Positions 1 through 12,300 of a stretch of DNA of 64,000 bases are shown here, in pieces; positions within the stretch are counted from its first letter, which is position 1, and every line of letters starts with the position of its first letter. The DNA is from Rallus limicola. Its lineage: Eukaryota; Chordata; Aves; Gruiformes; Rallidae. The DNA is taken from contig JAKCOZ010000312.1 of NCBI GenBank assembly GCA_022605955.1, positions 186,001 through 250,000 of the forward strand. Direction: 5' to 3'. The position numbers were made by a program, and so were the translations under genes. The notes under the pieces are model-generated. The model was not told the DNA's origin. It did no database searches and was given only the letters and a program-made list of their open reading frames with translations.

Positions 1-3000
1 CTCAGCCTTTTCCTTTGCCTGGAAAGAGGGAACATGCCTGGAACCTCCTACGGTGCTTTTCTCGGCCCTAGCAGACTGCAGTTCAAAACATGCTAAACGT
101 CCAGCAATAACTCCCAAAGTAAAGAAGCTAGGCATGAAAGGCATAGCTTGTCTGAAACCTCCTAACAGGACACACAAGCAGACCCTGTCACTTTGGCTCT
201 CAGCCTTTTCCTTTGCCTGGAAAGAGGGAACATGCCTGGAACCTCCTACGGTGCTTTTCTCGGCCCTAGCAGACTGCAGTTCAAAACATGCTAAACGTCC
301 AGCAATAACTCCCAAAGTAAAGAAGCTAGGCATGAAAGGCATAGCTTGTCTGAAACCTCCTAACAGGACACACAAGCAGACCCTGTCACTTTGGCTCTCA
401 GCCTTTTCCTTTGCCTGGAAAGAAGGAACATACCTGCTACCTATAAAAGTGCTTTTCTCGGCCCTAGCAGACTGCAGTTCAAAACATGCTAAACGTCCAG
501 CAATAACTCCCAAAGTAAAGAAGCTAGGACTGAAAGGCATAGCTTGTCTGAAACCTCCTAACAGGACACACAAGCAGACCCTGTCACTTTGGCTCTCAGC
601 CTTTTCCTTTGCCTGGAAAGAGGGAACATGCCTGGAAGCTCCTACGGTGCTTTTCTCGGCCCTAGCAGACTGCAGTTCAAAACATGCTAAACGTCCATCA
701 ATAACTCCCAAAGTAAAGAAGCTAGGACTGAAAGGCATAGCTTGTCTGAAACCTCCTAACAGGACACACAAGCTGACCCTGTCACTTTGGCTCTCAGCCT
801 TTTCCTTTGCCTGGAAAGAGGGAACATGCCTGGAACCTCCTACGGTGCTTTTCTCGGCCCTAGCAGACTGCAGTTCAAAACTAGCTAAACGTCCAGCAAT
901 AACTCCCAAAGTAAAGAAGCTAGGACTGAAAGGCATAGCTTGTCTGAAACCTCCTAACAGGACACACAAGCAGACCCTGTCACTTTGGCTCTCAGCCTTT
1001 TCCTTTGCATGGAAAGAGGGAACATGCCTTGAACCTCCTACGGTGCTTTTCTCGGCCCTAGCAGACTGCAGTTCAAAACATGCTAAACGTCCAGCAATAA
1101 CTCCCAAAGTAAAGAAGCTAGGACTGAAAGGCATAGCTTGTCTGAAACCTCCTAACAGGACACACAAGCAGACCCTGTCACTTTGGCTCTCAGCCTTTTC
1201 CTTTGCCTGGAAAGAGGGAACATGCCTGGAACCTCCTACGGTGCTTTTCTCGGCCCTAGCAGACTGCAGTTCAAAACATGCTAAACGTCCAGCAATAACT
1301 CCCAAAGTAAAGAAGCTAGGCATGAAAGGCATAGCTTGTCTGAAACCTCCTAACAGGACACACAAGCAGACCCTGTCACTTTGGCTCTCAGCCTTTTCCT
1401 TTGCCTGGAAAGAGGGAACATGCCTGGAACCTCCTACGGTGCTTTTCTCGGCCCTAGCAGACTGCAGTTCAAAACATGCTAAACGTCCAGCAATAACTCC
1501 CAAAGTAAAGAAGCTAGGCATGAAAGGCATAGCTTGTCTGAAGCCTCCTAACAGGACACACAAGCAGACCCTGTCACTTTGGCTCTCAGCCCTTTCCTTT
1601 GCCTTGAAAGAGGGAACATGCCTGGAACCTCCTACGGTGCTTTTCTCGGCCCTAGCAGACTGCAGTTCAAAACACGCTAAACGTCCAGCAATAACTCCCA
1701 AAGTAAAGAAGCTAGGCATGAAAGGCATAGCTTGTCTGAAACCTCCTAACAGGACACACAAGCAGACCCTGTCACTTTGGCTCTCAGCCTTTTCCTTTGC
1801 CTGGAAAGAGGGAACATGCCTGGAACCTCCTACGGTGCTTTTCTCGGCCCTAGCAGACTGCAGTTCAAAACATGCTAAACGTCCAGCAATAACTCCCAAA
1901 GTAAAGAAGCTAGGCATGAAAGGCATAGCTTGTCTGAAACCTCCTAACAGGACACACAAGCAGACCCTGTCACTTTGGCTCTCAGCCTTTTCCTTTGCCT
2001 GGAAAGAGGGAACATGCCTGGAACCTCCTACGGTGCTTTTCTCGGCCCTAGCAGACTGCAGTTCAAAACATGCTAAACGTCCAGCAATAACTCCCAAAGT
2101 AAAGAAGCTAGGCATGAAAGGCATAGCTTGTCTGAAACCTCCTAACAGGACACACAAGCAGACCCTGTCACTTTGGCTCTCAGCCTTTTCCTTTGCCTGG
2201 AAAGAAGGAACATACCTGCTACCTATAAAAGTGCTTTTCTCGGCCCTAGCAGACTGCAGTTCAAAACATGCTAAACGTCCAGCAATAACTGCTAAAGTAA
2301 AGAAGCTAGGCATGAAAGGCATAGCTTGTCTGAAACCTCCTAACAGGACACACAAGCAGACCCTGTCACTTTGGCTCTCAGCCTTTTCCTTTGCCTGGAA
2401 AGAGGGAACATGCCTGGAACCTCCTACGGTGCTTTTCTCGGCCCTAGCAGACTGCAGTTCAAAACATGCTAAACGTCCAGCAATAACTCCCAAAGTAAAG
2501 AAGCTAGGACTGAAAGGCATAGCTTGTCTGAAACCTCCTAACAGGACACACAAGCAGACCCTGTCACTTTGGCTCTCAGCCTTTTCCTTTGCCTGGAAAG
2601 AGGGAACATGCCTGGAACCTCCTACGGTGCTTTTCTCGGCCCTAGCAGACTGCAGTTCAAAACATGCTAAACGTCCAGCAATAACTCCCAAAGTAAAGAA
2701 GCTAGGCATGAAAGGCATAGCTTGTCTGAAACCTCCTAACAGGACACACAAGCAGACCCTGTCACTTTGGCTCTCAGCCTTTTCCTTTGCCTGGAAAGAG
2801 GGAACATGCCTGGAAGCTCCTACGGTGCTTTTCTCGGCCCTAGCATACTGCAGTTCAAAACATGCTAAACGTCCAGCAATAACTCCCAAAGTAAAGAAGC
2901 TAGGACTGAAAGGCATAGCTTGTCTGAAACCTCCTAACAGGACACACAAGCTGACCCTGTCACTTTGGCTCTCAGCCTTTTCCTTTGCCTGGAAAGAGGG

Positions 3001-3410
3001 AACATGCCTGGAACCTCCTACGGTGCTTTTCTCGTCCCTAGCAGACTGCAGTTCAAAACTAGCTAAACGTCCAGCAATAACTCCCAAAGTAAAGAAGCTA
3101 GGACTGAAAGGCATAGCTTGTCTGAAACCTCCTAACAGGACACACAAGCAGACCCTGTCACTTTGGCTCTCAGCCTTTTCCTTTGCATGGAAAGAGGGAA
3201 CATGCCTGGAACCTCCTACGGTGCTTTTCTCGGCCCTAGCAGACTGCAGTTCAAAACATGCTAAACGTCCAGCAATAACTCCCAAAGTAAAGAAGCTAGG
3301 ACTGAAAGGCATAGCTTGTCTGAAACCTCCTAACAGGACACACAAGCAGACCCTGTCACTTTGGCTCTCAGCCTTTTCCTTTGCCTGGAAAGAGGGAACA
3401 TGCCTGGAAG
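1..3410 (+). repeat. Left block, P-rich, with an 11-monomer internal echo
   Basis: About 17 monomers, mostly P-type. Two rare variants repeat 2,178 bp (11 monomers) apart: AACTAGCTAAAC near 881 and 3059, and TTTGCATGG near 1007 and 3185. A third variant, the linker containing TATAAAAG, repeats only 1,782 bp (9 monomers) apart, at 442 and 2224. The block is therefore a duplicated segment that gained two monomers between these markers in its second copy. No gene is visible. Confidence 0.75.
55..252 (+). repeat. Reference monomer, P-type linker
   Basis: Exemplar 198-bp unit, starting by convention at GCTTTTCTCGGCCCTAGCAG. Landmarks in order are a CTGCAG (PstI) hexamer, AAAACATGCTAAACGTCC, AAAGAAGCTAGGCATGAAAG, GCTTGTCTGAAACC, the CACACAAGCAGACC stretch, the pyrimidine run CCTTTTCCTTTGCC, and the P-type linker GAGGGAACATGCC followed by TGGAACCTCCTACGGT. 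This is the commonest form at the left end of the window. The ATG in GGCATGAAAG alternates with CTG (GGACTGAAAG) in about half of all monomers, a two-base difference independent of linker type. Confidence 0.95.
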
Positions 3411-3478
3411 CTCCTACGGTGCTTTTCTCGGCCCTAGCAGACTGCAGTTCAAAACATGCTAAACGTCCAGCAATAACT

Positions 3479-3607
3479 CCCCAAGTAAAGAAGCTATGAC
3501 TGAAAGGCATAGCTTGTCTGAAACCTTATAACAGGACACACAAGCAGACCCTGTCACTTTGGCTCTCAGCCTTTTCCTTTGCCTGGAAAGAAGGAACATG
3601 CCTGGAA
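3479..3607 (+). repeat. Marker monomer junction 1
   Basis: Rare combination of CTCCCCAAG, GCTATGACTG, CCTTATAACAGG and a hybrid linker (GAAGG with CATGCC). The G-to-T change in CTATGAC creates TGA in the + frame, ending the open frame that began upstream. Six such junctions occur in the window. This one and the one at 48120 have AACAGG; the middle four have AGCAGG. Confidence 0.9.
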
Positions 3608-3618
3608 CCTCCTACGGT

Positions 3619-3816
3619 GCTTTTCTCGGCCCTAGCAGACTGCAGTTCAAAACATGCTAAACGTCCAGCAATAACTCCCAAAGTAAAGAAGCTAGGCATG
3701 AAAGGCATAGCTTGTCTGAAACCTCCTAACAGGACACACAAGCAGACCCTGTCACTTTGGCTCTCAGCCTTTTCCTTTGCCTGGAAAGAGGGAACATGCC
3801 TGGAAGCTCCTACGGT
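3619..3816 (+). repeat. Reference monomer, A-type linker
   Basis: Same unit as the P-type exemplar except that the linker reads TGGAAGCTCC instead of TGGAACCTCC, a single C-to-G change. It is interspersed with P and L monomers throughout. A rarer sister form has TGGAATCTCC (for example near 4596, 19645, 20040, 28357, 31920, 48643 and 49238) and nearly always precedes a monomer carrying GGACTGAACGG. Confidence 0.9.
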
Positions 3817-5202
3817 GCTTTTCTCGGCCCTAGCAGACTGCAGTTCAAAACATGCTAAACGTCCAGCAATAACTCCCAAAGTAAAGAAGCTAGGACTGAA
3901 AGGCATAGCTTGTCTGAAACCTCCTAACAGGACACACAAGCAGACCCTGTCACTTTGGCTCTCAGCCTTTTCCTTTGCCTGGAAAGAGGGAACATGCCTG
4001 GAAGCTCCTACGGTGCTTTTCTCGGCCCTAGCAGACTGCAGTTCAAAACATGCTAAACGTCCAGCAATAACTCCCAAAGTAAAGAAGCTAGGACTGAACG
4101 GCATAGCTTGTCTGAAACCTCCTAACAGGACACACAAGCAGACCCTGTCACTTTGGCTCTCAGTCTTTTCCTTTGCCTGGAAAGAAGGAACATACCTGCT
4201 ACCTCCTACAGTGCTTTTCTCGGCCCTAGCAGACTGCAGTTCAAAACATTCTAAACGTCCAGCAATAACTCCCAAAGTAAAGAAGCTAGGCATGAAAGGC
4301 ATAGCTTGTCTGAAACCTTATAAAAGGACACACAAGCAGACCCTGTCACTTTGGCTCTCAGCCTTTTCCTTTGCCTGGAAAGAGGGAACATGCCTGGAAG
4401 CTCCTACGGTGCTTTTCTCGGCCCTAGCAGACTGCAGTTCAAAACTTGCTAAACGTCCAGCAATAACTCCCAAAGTAAAGAAGCTAGGCATGAAAGGCAT
4501 AGCTTGTCTGAAACCTCCTAACAGGACACACAAGCAGACCCTGTCACTTTGGCTCTCAGCCTTTTCCTTTGCCTGGAAAGAGGGAACATGCCTGGAATCT
4601 CCTACGGTGCTTTTCTCGGCCCTAGCAGACTGCAGTTCAAAACATGCTAAACGTCCAGCAATAACTCCCAAAGTAAAGAAGCTAGGACTGAACGGCATAG
4701 CTTGTCTGAAACCTCCTAACAGGACACACAAGCAGACCCTGTCACTTTGGCTCTCAGCCTTTTCCTTTGCCTGGAAAGAAGGAACATACCTGCTACCTCC
4801 TACAGTGCTTTTCTCGGCCCTAGCAGACTGCAGTTCAAAACATGCTAAACGTCCAGCAATAACTCCCAAAGTAAAGAAGCTAGGCATGAAAGGCATAGCT
4901 TGTCTGAAACCTCCTAACAGGACACACAAGCAGACCCTGTCACTTTGGCTCTCAGCCTTTTCCTTTGCCTGGAAAGAGGGAACATGCCTGGAACCTCCTA
5001 CGGTGCTTTTCTCGGCCCTAGCAGACTGCAGTTCAAAACATGCTAAACGTCCAGCAATAACTCCCAAAGTAAAGAAGCTAGGCATGAAAGGCATAGCTTG
5101 TCTGAAACCTCCTAACAGGACACACAAGCAGACCCTGTCACTTTGGCTCTCAGCCTTTTCCGTTGCCTGGAAAGAAGGAACATACCTGCTACCTCCTACA
5201 GT

Positions 5203-5400
5203 GCTTTTCTCGGCCCTAGCAGACTGCAGTTCAAAACACGCTAAACGTCCAGCAATAACTCCCAAAGTAAAGAAGCTAGGCATGAAAGGCATAGCTTGTC
5301 TGAAACCTCCTAACAGGACACACAAGCAGACCCTGTCACTTTGGCTCTCAGCCTTTTCCTTTGCCTGGAAAGAAGGAACATACCTGCTACCTCCTACAGT
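5203..5400 (+). repeat. Reference monomer, L-type linker
   Basis: This unit carries the linked linker haplotype GAAGGAACATACCTGCTACC ending in CCTACAGT. It differs from the P linker at about five positions within 35 bp (GAGGG to GAAGG, CATGCC to CATACC, GGAA to GCTA, TACGGT to TACAGT). These changes almost always travel together, so L is a distinct monomer subfamily rather than scattered mutation. Rare recombinant linkers joining one half of L to one half of P or A also occur and are reported separately. Confidence 0.9.
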
Positions 5401-8400
5401 GCTTTTCTCGGCCCTAGCAGACTGCAGTTCAAAACATGCTAAACGTCCAGCAATAACTCCCAAAGTAAAGAAGCTAGGCATGAAAGGCATAGCTTGTCTG
5501 AAACCTTATAACAGGACACACAAGCAGACCCTGTCACTTTGGCTCTCAGCCTTTTCCTTTTCCTGGAAAGAGGGAACATACCTGCTACCTCCTACAGTGC
5601 TTTTCTCGGCCCTAGCAGACTGCAGTTCAAAACATGCTAAACGTCCAGCAATAACTCCCAAAGTAAAGAAGCTAGGCATGAAAGGCACAGCTTGTCTGAA
5701 ACCTCCTAACAGGACACACAAGCAGACCCTGTCACTTTGGCTCTCAGCCTTTTCCTTTGCCTGGAAAGAGGGAACATGCCTGGAAGCTCCTACGGTGCTT
5801 TTCTCGGCCCTAGCAGACTGCAGTTCAAAACATGCTAAACGTCCAGCAATAACTCCCAAAGTAAAGAAGCTAGGACTGAAAGGCATAGCTTGTCTGAAAC
5901 CTCCTAACAGGACACACAAGCTGACCCTGTCACTTTGGCTCTCAGCCTTTTCCTTTGCCTGGAAAGAGGGAACATGCCTGGAACCTCCTACGGTGCTTTT
6001 CTCGGCCCTAGCAGACTGCAGTTCAAAACTTGCTAAACGTCCAGCAATAACTCCCAAAGTAAAGAAGCTAGGACTGAAAGGCATAGCTTGTCTGAAACCT
6101 CCTAACAGGACACACAAGCAGACCCTGTCACTTTGGCTCTCAGCCTTTTCCTTTGCCTGGAAAGAGGGAACATGCCTGGAAGCTCCTACGGTGCTTTTCT
6201 CGGCCCTAGCAGACTGCAGTTCAAAACATGCTAAACGTCCAGCAATAACTCCCAAAGTAAAGAAGCTAGGCATGAAAGGCATAGCTTGTCTGAAACCTCC
6301 TAACAGAACACACAAGCAGACCCTGTCACTTTGGCTCTCAGCCTTTTCCTTTGCCTGGAAAGAAGGAACATACCTGCTACCTCCTATGGTGCTTTTCTCG
6401 GCCCTAGCAGACTGCAGTTCAAAACATGCTAAACGTCCAGCAATAACTCCCAAAGTAAAGAAGCTAGGACTGAAAGGCATAGCTTGTCTGAAACCTCCTA
6501 ACAGGACACACAAGCAGACCCTGTCACTTTGGCTCTCAGCCTTTTCCTTTGCCTGGAAAGAGGGAACATGCCTGGAACCTCCTACGGTGCTTTTCTCGGC
6601 CCTAGCAGACTGCAGTTCAAAACATGCTAAACGTCCAGCAATAACTCCCAAAGTAAAGAAGCTAGGCATGAAAGGCATAGCTTGTCTGAAACCTCCTAAC
6701 AGGACACACAAGCAGACCCTGTCACTTTGGCTCTCAGCCTTTTCCTTTGCCTGGAAAGAGGGAACATGCCTGGAACCTCCTACGGTGCTTTTATCGGCCC
6801 TAGCAGACTGCAGTTCAAAACATGCTAAACGTCCAGCAATAACTCCCAAAGTAAAGAAGCTAGGACTGAAAGGCATAGCTTGTCTGAAACCTCCTAACAG
6901 GACACACAAGCAGACCCTGTCACTTTGGCTCTCAGCCTTTTCCTTTGCCTGGAAAGAAGGAACATACCTGCTACCTCCTACAGTGCTTTTCTCGGCCCTA
7001 GCAGACTGCAGTTCAAAACATGCTAAACGTCCAGCAATAACTCCCAAAGTAAAGAAGCTAGGACTGAAAGGCATAGCTTGTCTGAAACCTCCTAACAGGA
7101 CACACAAGCTGACCCTGTCACTTTGGCTCTCAGCCTTTTCCTTTGCCTGGAAAGAGGGAACATGCCTGGAACCTCCTACGGTGCTTTTCTCGGCCCTAGC
7201 AGACTGCAGTTCAAAACTTGCTAAACGTCCAGCAATAACTCCCAAAGTAAAGAAGCTAGGACTGAAAGGCATAGCTTGTCTGAAACCTCCTAACAGGACA
7301 CACAAGCAGACCCTGTCACTTTGGCTCTCAGCCTTTTCCTTTGCCTGGAAAGAGGGAACATGCCTGGAAGCTCCTACGGTGCTTTTCTCGGCCCTAGCAG
7401 ACTGCAGTTCAAAACATGCTAAACGTCCAGCAATAACTCCCAAAGTAAAGAAGCTAGGCATGAAAGGCATAGCTTGTCTGAAACCTCCTAACAGAACACA
7501 CAAGCAGACCCTGTCACTTTGGCTCTCAGCCTTTTCCTTTGCCTGGAAAGAAGGAACATACCTGCTACCTCCTACGGTGCTTTTCTCGGCCCTAGCAGAC
7601 TGCAGTTCAAAACATGCTAAACGTCCAGCAATAACTCCCAAAGTAAAGAAGCTAGGACTGAAAGGCATAGCTTGTCTGAAACCTCCTAACAGGACACACA
7701 AGCAGACCCTGTCACTTTGGCTCTCAGCCTTTTCCTTTGCCTGGAAAGAGGGAACATGCCTGGAACCTCCTACGGTGCTTTTCTCGGCCCTAGCAGACTG
7801 CAGTTCAAAACATGCTAAACGTCCAGCAATAACTCCCAAAGTAAAGAAGCTAGGCATGAAAGGCATAGCTTGTCTGAAACCTCCTAACAGGACACACAAG
7901 CAGACCCTGTCACTTTGGCTCTCAGCCTTTTCCTTTGCCTGGAAAGAGGGAACATGCCTGGAAGCTCCTACGGTGCTTTTCTCGGCCCTAGCAGACTGCA
8001 GTTCAAAACATGCTAAACGTCCAGCAATAACTCCCAAAGTAAAGAAGCTAGGACTGAAAGGCATAGCTTGTCTGAAACCTCCTAACAGGACACACAAGCA
8101 GACCCTGTCACTTTGGCTCTCAGCCTTTTCCTTTGCCTGGAAAGAAGGAACATACCTGCTACCTCCTACAGTGCTTTTCTCGGCCCTAGCAGACTGCAGT
8201 TCAAAACATGCTAAACGTCCAGCAATAACTCCCAAAGTAAAGAAGCTAGGACTGAAAGGCATAGCTTGTCTGAAACCTCCTAACAGGACACACAAGCAGA
8301 CCCTGTCACTTTGGCTCTCAGCCTTTTCCTTTGCCTGGAAAGAGGGAACATGCCTGGAAGCTCCTACGGTGCTTTTCTCGGCCCTAGCAGACTGCAGTTC

Positions 8401-9349
8401 AAAACATGCTAAACGTCCAGCAATAACTCCCAAAGTAAAGAAGCTAGGCATGAAAGGCATAGCTTGTCTGAAACCTCCTAACAGGACACACAAGCAGACC
8501 CTGTCACTTTGGCTCTCAGCCTTTTCCTTTGCCTGGAAAGAAGGAACATACCTGCTACCTCCTACAGTGCTTTTCTCGGCCCTAGCAGACTGCAGTTCAA
8601 AACATGCTAAACGTCCAGCAATAACTCCCAAAGTAAAGAAGCTAGGCATGAAAGGAACAGCTTGTCTGAAACCTCCTAACAGGACACACAAGCAGACCCT
8701 GTCACTTTGGCTCTCAGCCTTTTCCTTTGCCTGGAAAGAGGGAACATGCCTGGAAGCTCCTACGGTGCTTTTCTCGGCCCTAGCAGACTGCAGTTCAAAA
8801 CTTGCTAAACGTCCAGCAATAACTCCCAAAGTAAAGAAGCTAGGCATGAAAGGCATAGCTTGTCTGAAACCTCCTAACAGGACACACAAGCAGACCCTGT
8901 CACTTTGGCTCTCAGCCTTTTCCTTTGTCTGGAAAGAGGGAACATGCCTGGAACCTCCTACGGTGCTTTTCTCGGCCCTAGCAGACTGCAGTTCAAAACA
9001 TGCTAAACGTCCAGCAATAACTCCCAAAGTAAAGAAGCTAGGACTGAAAGGTATAGCTTGTCTGAAACCTCCTAACAGGACACACAAGCAGACCCTGTCA
9101 CTTTGGCTCTCAGCCTTTTCCTTTGCTTGGAAAGAGGGAACATGCCTGGAACCTCCTACGGTGCTTTTCTCGGCCCTAGCAGACTGCAGTTCAAAACATG
9201 CTAAACGTCCAGCAATAACTCCTAAAGTAAAGAAGCTAGGCATGAAAGGCATAGCTTGTCTGAAACCTCCTAACAGGACACACAAGCAGACCCTGTCACT
9301 TTGGCTCTCAGCCTTTTCCTTTGCCTGGAAAGAGGGAACATGCCTGGAA

Positions 9350-12300
9350 GCTCCTACGGTGCTTTTCTCGGCCCTAGCAGACTGCAGTTCAAAACATGCT
9401 AAACGTCCAGCAATAACTCCCAAAGTAAAGAATCTAGGCATGAAAGGCATAGCTTGTCTGAAACCTCCTAACAGGACACACAAGCAGACCCTGTCACTTT
9501 GGCTCTCAGCCTTTTCCTTTGCCTGGAAAGAGGGAACATGCCTGGAAGCTCCTACGGTGCTTTTCTCGGCCCTAGCAGACTGCAGTTCAAAACATGCTAA
9601 ACGTCCAGCAATAACTCCCAAAGTAAAGAAGCTAGGACTGAAAGGCATAGCTTGTCTGAAACCTCCTAACAGGACACACAAGCAGACCCTGTCACTTTGG
9701 CTCTCAGCCTTTTCCTTTGCCTGGAAAGAGGGAACATGCCTGGAACCTCCTACGGTGCTTTTCTCGGCCCTAGCAGACTGCAGTTCAAAACATGCTAAAC
9801 GTCCAGCAATAACTCCCAAAGTAAAGAAGCTAGGCATGAAAGGCATAGCTTGTCTGAAACCTCCTAACAGGACACACAAGCAGACCCTGTCACTTTGGCT
9901 CTCAGCCTTTTCCTTTGCCTGGAAAGAAGGAACATACCTGCTACCTCCTACAGTGCTTTTCTCGGCCCTAGCAGACTGCAGTTCAAAACACGCTAAACGT
10001 CCAGCAATAACTCCCAAAGTAAAGAAGCTAGGCATGAAAGGCATAGCTTGTCTGAAACCTCCTAACAGGACACACAAGCAGACCCTGTCACTTTGGCTCT
10101 CAGCCTTTTCCTTTGCCTGGAAAGAAGGAACATACCTGCTACCTCCTACAGTGCTTTTCTCGGCCCTAGCAGACTGCAGTTCAAAACATGCTAAACGTCC
10201 AGCAATAACTCCCAAAGTAAAGAAGCTAGGACTGAAAGGCATAGCTTGTCTGAAACCTCCTAACAGGACACACAAGCAGACCCTGTCACTTTGGCTCTCA
10301 GCCTTTTCCTTTGCCTGGAAAGAGGGAACATGCCTGGAACCTCCTACGGTGCTTTTCTCGGCCCTAGCAGACTGCAGTTCAAAACATGCTAAACGTCCAG
10401 CAATAACTCCCAAAGTAAAGAAGCTAGGCATGAAAGGCATAGCTTGTCTGAAACCTCCTAACAGGACACACAAGCAGACCCTGTCACTTTGGCTCTCAGC
10501 CTTTTCCTTTGCCTGGAAAGAAGGAACATACCTGCTACCTCCTACGGTGCTTTTCTCGGCCCTAGCAGACTGCAGTTCAAAACATGCTAAACGTCCAGCA
10601 ATAACTCCCAAAGTAAAGAAGCTAGGCATGAAAGGCATAGCTTGTCTGAAACCTTATAACAGGACACACAAGCAGACCCTGTCACTTTGGCTCTCAGCCT
10701 TTTCCTTTGCCTGGAAAGAGGGAACATGCCTGGAACCTCCTACGGTGCTTTTCTCGGCCCTAGCAGACTGCAGTTCAAAACATGCTAAACGTCCAGCAAT
10801 AACTCCCAAAGTAAAGAAGCTAGGCATGAAAGGCATAGCTTGTCTGAAACCTCCTAACAGGACACACAAGCAGACCCTGTCACTTTGGCTCTCAGCCTTT
10901 TCCTTTGCCTGGAAAGAGGGAACATGCCTGGAACCTCCTACGGTGCTTTTCTCGGCCCTAGCAGACTGCAGTTCAAAACATGCTAAACGTCCAGCAATAA
11001 CTCCCAAAGTAAAGAAGCTAGGACTGAAAGGCATAGCTTGTCTGAAACCTCCTAACAGGACACACAAGCAGACCCTGTCACTTTGGCTCTCAGCCTTTTC
11101 CTTTGTCTGGAAAGAGGGAACATGCCTGGAACCTCCTACGGTGCTTTTCTCAGCCCTAGCAGACTGCAGTTCAAAACATGCTAAACGTCCAGCAATAACT
11201 CCCAAAGTAAAGAAGCTAGGACTGAAAGGCATAGCTTGTCTGAAACCTCCTAACAGGACACACAAGCAGACCCTGTCACTTTGGCTCTCAGCCTTTTCCT
11301 TTGCCTGGAAAGAGGGAACATGCCTGGAAGCTCCTACGGTGCTTTTCTCGGCCCTAGCAGACTGCAGTTCAAAACATGCTAAACGTCCAGCAATAACTCC
11401 CAAAGTAAAGAAGCTAGGCATGAAAGGCATAGCTTGTCTGAAACCTCCTAACAGGACACACAAGCAGACCCTGTCACTTTGGCTCTCAGCCTTTTCCTTT
11501 GCCTGGAAAGAAGGAACATACCTGCTACCTCCTACAGTGCTTTTCTCGGCCCTAGCAGACTGCAGTTCAAAACATGCTAAACGTCCAGCAATAACTCCCA
11601 AAGTAAAGAAGCTAGGCATGAAAGGCATAGCTTGTCTGAAACCTCCTAACAGGACACACAAGCAGACCCTGTCACTTTGGCTCTCAGCCTTTTCCTTTGC
11701 CTGGAAAGAGGGAACATGCCTGGAACCTCCTACGGTGCTTTTCTCGGCCCTAGCAGACTGCAGTTCAAAACTTGCTAAACGTCCAGCAATAACTCCCAAA
11801 GTAAAGAAGCTAGGACTGAAAGGCATAGCTTGTCTGAAACCTCCTAACAGGACACACAAGCAGACCCTGTCACTTTGGCTCTCAGCCTTTTCCTTTGTCT
11901 GGAAAGAGGGAACATGCCTGGAACCTCCTACGGTGCTTTTCTCGGCCCTAGCAGACTGCAGTTCAAAACATGCTAAACGTCCAGCAATAACTCCCAAAGT
12001 AAAGAAGCTAGGCATGAAAGGCATAGCTTGTCTGAAACCTCCTAACAGGACACACAAGCAGACCCTGTCACTTTGGCTCTCAGCCTTTTCCTTTGCCTGG
12101 AAAGAGGGAACATGCCTGGAAGCTCCTACGGTGCTTTTCTCGGCCCTAGCAGACTGCAGTTCAAAACATGCTAAACGTCCAGCAATAACTCCCAAAGTAA
12201 AGAAGCTAGGCATGAAAGGCATAGCTTGTCTGAAACCTCCTAACAGGACACACAAGCAGACCCTGTCACTTTGGCTCTCAGCCTTTTCCTTTGCCTGGAA

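Larger units (their letters stand above)
3411..9349 (+). repeat. Block A: 30-monomer segment paired with block B
   Basis: A 5.9-kb run whose order of monomer variants matches 48052-53990 at a constant offset of 44,641 bp (225 monomers plus the 91-bp partial unit). Shared rare markers include AACATTCTAAAC (near 4248), CTTATAAAAGG (4317), GGCACAGC (near 5685), CCTATGGTGC (near 6384), CTTTTATCGG (6793) and AAGGTATAGC (9052). Visible differences are few: A versus T in one linker near 4001, CCGTTGCC near 5162, TTTTCCTGG near 5561, an L versus P linker near 7560, and CCTAAAG versus CCCAAAG near 9222. The limits are the first disagreeing linker bases on each side, 3410 and 9350. Confidence 0.85.

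Noticed and set aside
163..195. Glucocorticoid- or SMAD-type response element around CAGACCCTGTC
   Set aside because: Only partial matches to either consensus and easily expected by chance; no supporting context.
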